A model generated the notes under the pieces. That model was not told where the DNA came from. It did not search any database and worked only from the letters and a program-made list of their open reading frames with translations. 64,000 nt of DNA from Selaginella tamariscina (Eukaryota > Streptophyta > Lycopodiopsida > Selaginellales > Selaginellaceae), in contig PUQB01000101.1 in assembly GCA_003024785.1 (NCBI GenBank), positions 273,501 through 337,500 on the forward strand. Reading direction: 5' to 3'. The translations under genes were made by a program, and so were the position numbers. Shown here piece by piece: positions 58,382-64,000 of this stretch (position 1 is the stretch's first letter; every line of letters starts with the position of its first letter).

Positions 58382-58887
58382 TTACCAACAGAAGTGATCG
58401 AGGTTCATCTTAGGGCATCTATAAAGGGGGTGCTGGCCACTACACAGGGGGCAGATTATCTCCTCTGGTCCTTGTACATCCATGATTTGTTTTGTTGTGT
58501 CGGCCTTGCCGCCTTGACATCGACGATCACGCCTATATTCTTGGATGCAGTGTTTGGCTCCATTGTCGCGGCAGCTTCCCTTATCCAACGCTGACCTTAG
58601 TCGGCGACAGCATATATGATACGAGAGCATGTCACATAGCAGACTCTGCAGTATTTCTCTCCCTAGTGTTTATAACCCAACTCGAACAGTGTTACCTTCG
58701 GCTCTATGCCTAATTGGTTTGGAGTTTCCCCAGTCCTCTTTGGACCTCTTTCCTTATGCTTGTCCAGAGATTTTGCCTTTTTACCAAAGCGTGGATTATT
58801 TATAGTCAGCCCCATCCTTTCTCTATTTGAATCACTTGGGGTAGCTATTGGAATTTGAATGGCTACATTGTTGATCCGATTGTTCAC
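58382..58887 (-). pseudogene. Zinc-knuckle (gag-like) ORF, copy B
   Basis: The 5' part (58,887-58,663) is open: VAIQIPIATPSDSNRERMGL then KKAKSLDKHKERGPKRTGET, basic and proline-containing. After frame changes the knuckle CPLCSGQHPLYRCPKM and NLDHFCW end it at about 58,382. A basic region plus zinc knuckle is typical of a nucleic-acid-binding or gag-like protein. There is no sign of pol or LTRs nearby. Confidence 0.45.
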
Positions 58888-59025
58888 TCTAGAACACCTT
58901 CTCAGAGTTCACTTAAACACATTATTATTTCTCACCATGGCTCAGGGTCAACCTATTAGATCAGCTTATTGTTTCTCATTTACAACGGTTCTCTCTGCCT
59001 TACATAGTGGATTTGTTTACTCATT

Positions 59026-62000
59026 GTATTAAACCTAAGTAACACCTTAGAAAATATATTCGTTGGAAATATTAACTTTCAAGTACAACTTAGGTATACC
59101 TAAGACTATTATAAGACTTACTTCAGACGCTGTATATGGCTAACATCCCTTGCAGCAGCTGAACTATCTTGAGATAAAAAATTGCCTTACACAACTTCCC
59201 TTTTTAACTCAAGTATTCACATGGTTTAAATGTTTTAGTCACCTGAACTTGTCTCGAACTAGAGTAAAATTTAAAAACTCTTTTATGCAGCTCCCAGTCT
59301 TCATCACATTGAACACACGTCTCGAACCAAAGTGAACCTGATAATACTGTTAATAAAACATTAACAGTTGACCTTATTTGATTAACCAAATATTGAAACA
59401 TTGACTGTTGACTGGCTAAATATTGTTTTGACTTGCTCATCTTTAACTATTGTTGCTTCCATGGCCACTAAGTCACTTGAAACAATATTTATACTCAGTG
59501 TAACACTTATCAAAAAACTCTCATAAATCTTTGTTCGTTCACTATCAATTCAATATAGCTAAATCCACTTTAATAAAACCTTTAGCTTTTGCAAAAGTGT
59601 CAGTTGTGAATACACTTATTAAAATTTAGAAACTAAAGTTAATTCAAAGCATATCTCTTTTTTTTTTTTTTACTTACTTACTTTCGTTTTTTTATTTCTT
59701 TTTTTAAAAAAAATTTTTACTTATATTAAAATAATATGGCCTCCTCAGTTAAAATTCATAACTTCTTCATTTATGAAAAGCCTCTTTAGCTTAGTAAAGT
59801 TTAAAAATTGTTAGTCAGATATTAAACCTCCTCAAGAATTCTTAATGCTTCCTTAGCCATATGTTAAGTCTGATTGGTTAGAATTTTTAAGGCTTCCTCA
59901 ATTAAATATTTTGGCTAGAATTCTTAAGGCTTCTACTCTAAGTGCCGTCATATACCATATCTCTAATATTTTGAGTATTGAGGATCTTGGATCCTTTAGA
60001 GCCTACTTATTACTACTGCAGCCAGGTAAAAAGCAAGATGTGAGTGGTTTAAGAAAATTTGAGTGTTTAACATTTGTGTATAAGAACTAATTAGGACTAA
60101 CCAAGTTTGATCCAAAGTGTATTCAATCTTACTTGATCGAAAGGCTAAAGAATACAAGTTGTATAAAACATGAAATCTTTACATCTTAACAAAATATTTT
60201 GAAAATGAAAGTGCCAAAGTGTTACACATCATTGATTTAAATATTGATGTGAGTTAAACCTAACCAAAATGAGAATCTAATTATTTATTTTTTCAATGAT
60301 AAGATAAAAATCCTAATGTAATTTAAGGTTAAAAAGGATAATAAAAATATATAACACTTCCGTTATCGATTACATTTCACCCACTTAACACGTGAATAAT
60401 AAGTGGAATTTTTAATAGGTTGGTATCAAATTCATAATTATGCTTTGTTATAAATAATTATGCAAGAGTTACAAAGATGATTAAATGAACATTATTTCTT
60501 ATCTATAATGGTTGATGGTCATTATATATAATAATATAAGATTATATAAAAATAACCTTATAAGATTCATCATATCTTCTTTATAAAATTTTAATTTGCC
60601 TTGCCATATTATGAATTTATAGGTATTCTTGATGGGCTTGCCTAATTTATTATAAGATACCTCTTTTATTTTAAATATTCAAATAGAAAATAAACCTTTA
60701 AGGTTAATTCATTTTATTTATACACATGATTTATTATATATAAAAATATTTAAATACATGTTCTTTTATTGATTTTCAAAACTTATTAATCAATTAAATA
60801 AGATTAAGAATATATAAATATTTAATTATAAACCTTATAAAGATTATCCTAAATTCATGAAGCAACTCAAAACAACTTAGGGGTTTTTTCATTCAACTTA
60901 ATAAATATAAGAATATTATCAAATTAGCTCAAAGATTAAGGGTTGTTCATATAGCAAAGAGGACTGCATGCTTCTTTTTAAAACTTTATTTTTATATATT
61001 AGCCCACCCCCTATATATACATATGTAAGGCTAAAATTAGGATAGCATTAAGGTCACATACTTTTAAATTCTTTTTTATAATTAAGTATTTGGTTATAAA
61101 TCATCACTTGAAGAATAAATTCAATGTGAACTCATTATAATATTTTGTTCTCTTGTTTTCAATAGCATTATGTTATGTTTATGTTAAATTTATTTTTTTA
61201 TTAAATTTTATAAATAAATTTCTTACATTTGAGAAATATTTGTATACATCTAAAAATGACATGGATCATATCAAATTTATACGATAAAAAGAAATTTATA
61301 ATATAAATATTACTTACTTTTTATGTATATTTTTATGCACTTGAATTATATTTATATATTAAATTATAAGGGGTAGTTGGAACCTTCTATAACTATAGCA
61401 TTTCATTATAATAATGTTATTAATATAATATGCAGATGTCAACTTACAATTAATCCATATAAAATATTAAGTGACTAATTATTATAATTAATTTATATAA
61501 AAAAAACTATCTAACAACATATTCACTTTTGACTAACTTTAATAATAAAGTTATTTCAAATTTTGGTCCCTATAAAAGTTCCAATTACTTTAAGACAAAA
61601 TTCTGTGGGATTAATGCTTTTAAAATCTTGGGTTCTTACTTGTTATTTACTGTATATTTTTACAATTTTGAAGTTTTCTATAAAATCAATGGCATTTACT
61701 GCATGCTAATGCATACTGACTGTATAGAATACTCTTAGAATATTCCTTTTCAAAATTTTGCCTCCAAAACTTTGCTCATGGATCAAACACTAGTACAAGA
61801 TTTTAAAACAATTATCCATAATGAACAAAGTTATGGTAAAATGGAGAGTCTTCAAGTTATTATTATAAAAAGTGAATTGTATGCTCATCTATTACCAGTT
61901 AATTATATTCCATTAAAAAAATTACATATATATCATAATTAACCACCATCTGAATCCATATGTACGTTATAACTAGAATGAGCATGTCTATAGTCTCATT

Positions 62001-62223
62001 TCTTAATAATTATTTAATTAGCATTTTTTAATATTAAAAAAATTTCTTTAGAATAATATATAATTAAAAAAAGAATATTCTTTAAAATGTATGTTTAAAG
62101 TAAAAAATATTCTTTAGAATATTTTATTTTTGTAATTGACCCTTTAATAAATTATAATATAATATATTTAAAATACATATTTATATTCATATTAAAGAGC
62201 ATAATCTAGTTTCAGTTTAATAC

Positions 62224-62265
<42 letters not shown>

Positions 62266-62486
62266 AATTCATTATAGTGTTAAGAGACTGATTAAGAAAG
62301 AAAAGAATATAGAAAGCTTATGGAAAAATCATATAGAAATAAAGAAAAAGAATGGCGATAAAAATTGATGCTGATTACTTTTGTTGAACCGTATGAAGTT
62401 ATATTAGAACGTATATATATACTGTATATATTTTTAAACATATAAACTAAATGTATATGCATGTATGTATACACATTATGAATATA

Positions 62487-62535
<49 letters not shown>

Positions 62536-62640
62536 TATATATATATTAAGAATTACGTGTGTGTGTGTGTGAGAGAGAGAGATATGTGTATGACTCCACA
62601 AATATGTTATATCAGGAAATTTACTAACAACATCTAGTTA
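59026..62640. other. AT-rich gene-poor region
   Basis: No coding stretch longer than chance is visible. It includes poly-T/A tracts (59,657-59,715), loosely repeated ttcttaatgcttcctta / ttcttaaggcttc motifs near 59,835-59,935, (AC)n at 62,224-62,255, a palindromic (TA)n at 62,480-62,545 and TG/GA at 62,556-62,583. It separates the repeat-dense region from the intact mannosidase gene. Confidence 0.7.
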
Positions 62641-62662
62641 ATGAGTATGATATTCTCACTCT

Positions 62663-64000
62663 CTATACAGCTGAGAATTTAAAAGCCTGTATCTCCATTG
62701 GAGCTAAATCTAGCAGCCCATTCTTCTTAAACAACCTTAAACCCTCCTTCCTACTACTGCCTTGTACAATGTAACCGAACTCACGACTCTGTTCTTGTAC
62801 AAAGTTAATCGTGGACTTCATCATATCCTTAACAACCACGTCCTTAAACACACTGAACATATCCAAACCACGCTCGTCCAGTGTTTTACAACCTTGTACT
62901 CTTCCATATGAGTCATCCCAGCCCCTTCTTAGGATGGTTAGCCCGTATTCATCTCGGTCACCTGCTTATGTTATAATAAGTTTATAACATGTTTAAATTT
63001 AAGACGTACCTGAGGTTGGCCTTAACACCTTCAAGTTTACAAGATGCATATCGCATGGAAAATCCATTCGTAAGAAGTTCCTTTCGAACACATCTGGCTT
63101 AACAGTATCTGGTTTCCCCGTAAACACGACAGGTCGGTAGTTCAGTTGTGCAGAGACTAAGTGAGAAAGAACTGAAGGAAGCCTTGGAGCAGAGGACGAT
63201 GGATCTGGCAACCTGGACACGTTCTTCTCGAGAAGAACATGGAAAACAATATCAAGTGGTTTGTTGTCCGTAATCCCATGTCCGTGTCCGAGACCTCTTC
63301 CGTCATCACCCGGTATCCTCCTGTCCAGCATGATCTCCAGCCAGCCGTTTCCCAGACTCGCAACTCCGGCAGCCTGTCTGCTGTGAACGGACATCCGCCA
63401 GCCGTTGTCCCCTTGCAAGAGAGCAAGAGACGGCATCGGATAGTAGTTCCCCTGTAGCGGTATCTTGTCATAAGTCTCTCTCCGGATGGTCTGGTACCCG
63501 TTTGAATCTGAGTAGAACACTCGTCCGTTGTCAATGCCCGTCTTGAACCGACATACAATCTCCTTGTTGTCGTACTTCACACTGCTCAAGTCAACGTGGT
63601 ACTCCATTTCGAGCAGAGTTTTCGACTTGAATACTCTAGCCGACCTCGAGACCGGGTTGTCTCCGAGTTTGCTCCTGGGAAGAACGAAAACCTCCTCCAT
63701 GATCGGTCCTCGAGATAGTATGGTACCACCATCTGTCTCAAGAAGAGTACTTGCTTCTCCGGCTGGACGGAACAGATACGCTCCACTTCCACTGCTCGAG
63801 TACCACATAACCTCTTCCTCCACTGTGACAGTCCCGCTTTCTTGTCGGATCCACCTGAGCATCCCATTCTCCCGTGAGAATCCGATACTCTGATCCCCAC
63901 CGGACTCCACAACAAGCTCCGGTCCCAGAAGAGTGCATTCATAAGGTTGCGGACAATAAGACCTGTCCGAGACACGTAACTCGGCTAGAACAGCTTCTGT
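62663..64000 (-). CDS. Golgi alpha-mannosidase II, 3' part (two exons)
   Basis: GH38 Golgi mannosidase II trims two mannoses from GlcNAcMan5GlcNAc2 during complex N-glycan synthesis. The visible CDS is 64,000-63,010 joined to 62,961-62,663 across a 48-bp intron (GTACGT..GCAG) and ends with TAG. It has no frameshift or stop. It starts mid-protein (AELRVSDRSYCPQPYECTLL) and carries the family's C-terminal landmarks: NGMLRWI, YSDSNGYQTIRRETYDKIPL then QGNYYPMPSLALLQ, MSVHSRQAAGVASL, GWLEIMLDRRIPGDDGRGLG and FPCDMHLVNLKVLRP. The last exon gives YGLTILRRGWDDSYGRV, MFSVFKDVVVK and LAPMEIQAFKFSAV. The catalytic nucleophile and zinc site belong to the N-terminal half, outside the window. NYYPMPS and the DDGRGLG motif favour Golgi II over the vacuolar enzyme. 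Confidence 0.95.

Larger units (their letters stand above)
55938..59025 (-). repeat. Duplication block I, copy B (inverted)
   Basis: Reverse-complement copy of 24,155-28,893 without the 1.6-kb insertion. The left end starts in gcgagagagagagaac, matching the CT/GA run near 28,893 of copy A; the right end is near 59,025. Confidence 0.82.

Noticed and set aside
62480-62545. A structured regulatory hairpin
   Set aside because: It is a plain (TA)n run; its symmetry is a trivial property of the dinucleotide.

Overview
The window is nuclear DNA of a land plant. It is AT-rich, its exons are small and spliced with GT..AG introns, (TG)n/(CA)n/(GA)n/(TA)n microsatellites are frequent, and all recognisable proteins are plant families: GAUT galacturonosyltransferase, LRR receptor, F-box/kelch, GDSL esterase/lipase, SLP-type phosphatase, GEM-like GRAM protein, A1 aspartic protease, GH19 chitinase, MTR4/HEN2-type RNA helicase and Golgi alpha-mannosidase II. 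The LRR and F-box sequences resemble those I associate with mosses, but this placement is weak.

Only one ordinary gene looks intact: the 3' end of a Golgi alpha-mannosidase II gene on the minus strand at the right edge (62663-64000, running off the window). Nearly everything else is broken gene fragments and mobile DNA. From left to right: a GAUT fragment and an LRR pseudogene (0.2-2.5 kb); AT-rich DNA with a higher-order tandem array and a tRNA-like SINE (2.5-6.2 kb); an F-box pseudogene with an in-frame minisatellite (7.0-8.1 kb); a helicase 3'-end fragment (9.1-9.4 kb); a giant nested palindrome (11.5-24.05 kb); duplication block I copy A (24.15-28.9 kb); a nearly complete PIF/Harbinger transposon (29.39-32.58 kb); duplication block D copy A (34.65-38.6 kb); the 5' part of the helicase (40.2-41.5 kb); a foldback MITE and a Tourist-like MITE (41.8-44.1 kb); a third copy of the palindromic GDSL unit (44.27-50.15 kb) abutting a chitinase fragment; block D copy B in direct orientation (52.0-55.94 kb), fused directly to block I copy B in inverted orientation (55.94-59.0 kb); an AT-rich gene desert (59-62.6 kb); and the mannosidase.

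The most striking structure is the GDSL array. Four GDSL esterase/lipase pseudogenes alternate in orientation (+ - + -) between 11.5 and 24.05 kb, giving palindrome centres near 14,645, 17,765 and 20,985. A third, partly rearranged unit lies at 44.27-50.15 kb. In each unit one arm has the GDSL 5' exons and the other has an unrelated AT-rich 5' arm instead, so the unit appears to have multiplied as one asymmetric fold-back module. Intron 3 of the copies carries the same MITE, whose 9-bp target duplication points to the Mutator superfamily; a solo copy lies at 33.8 kb.

Block I carries an open frame that begins with a histone H3-like tail and continues into an unrelated domain that I do not recognise. 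Block D carries phosphatase, GRAM-protein and aspartic-protease exons. All coordinates and homologies were read by eye; no alignment or database search was run.
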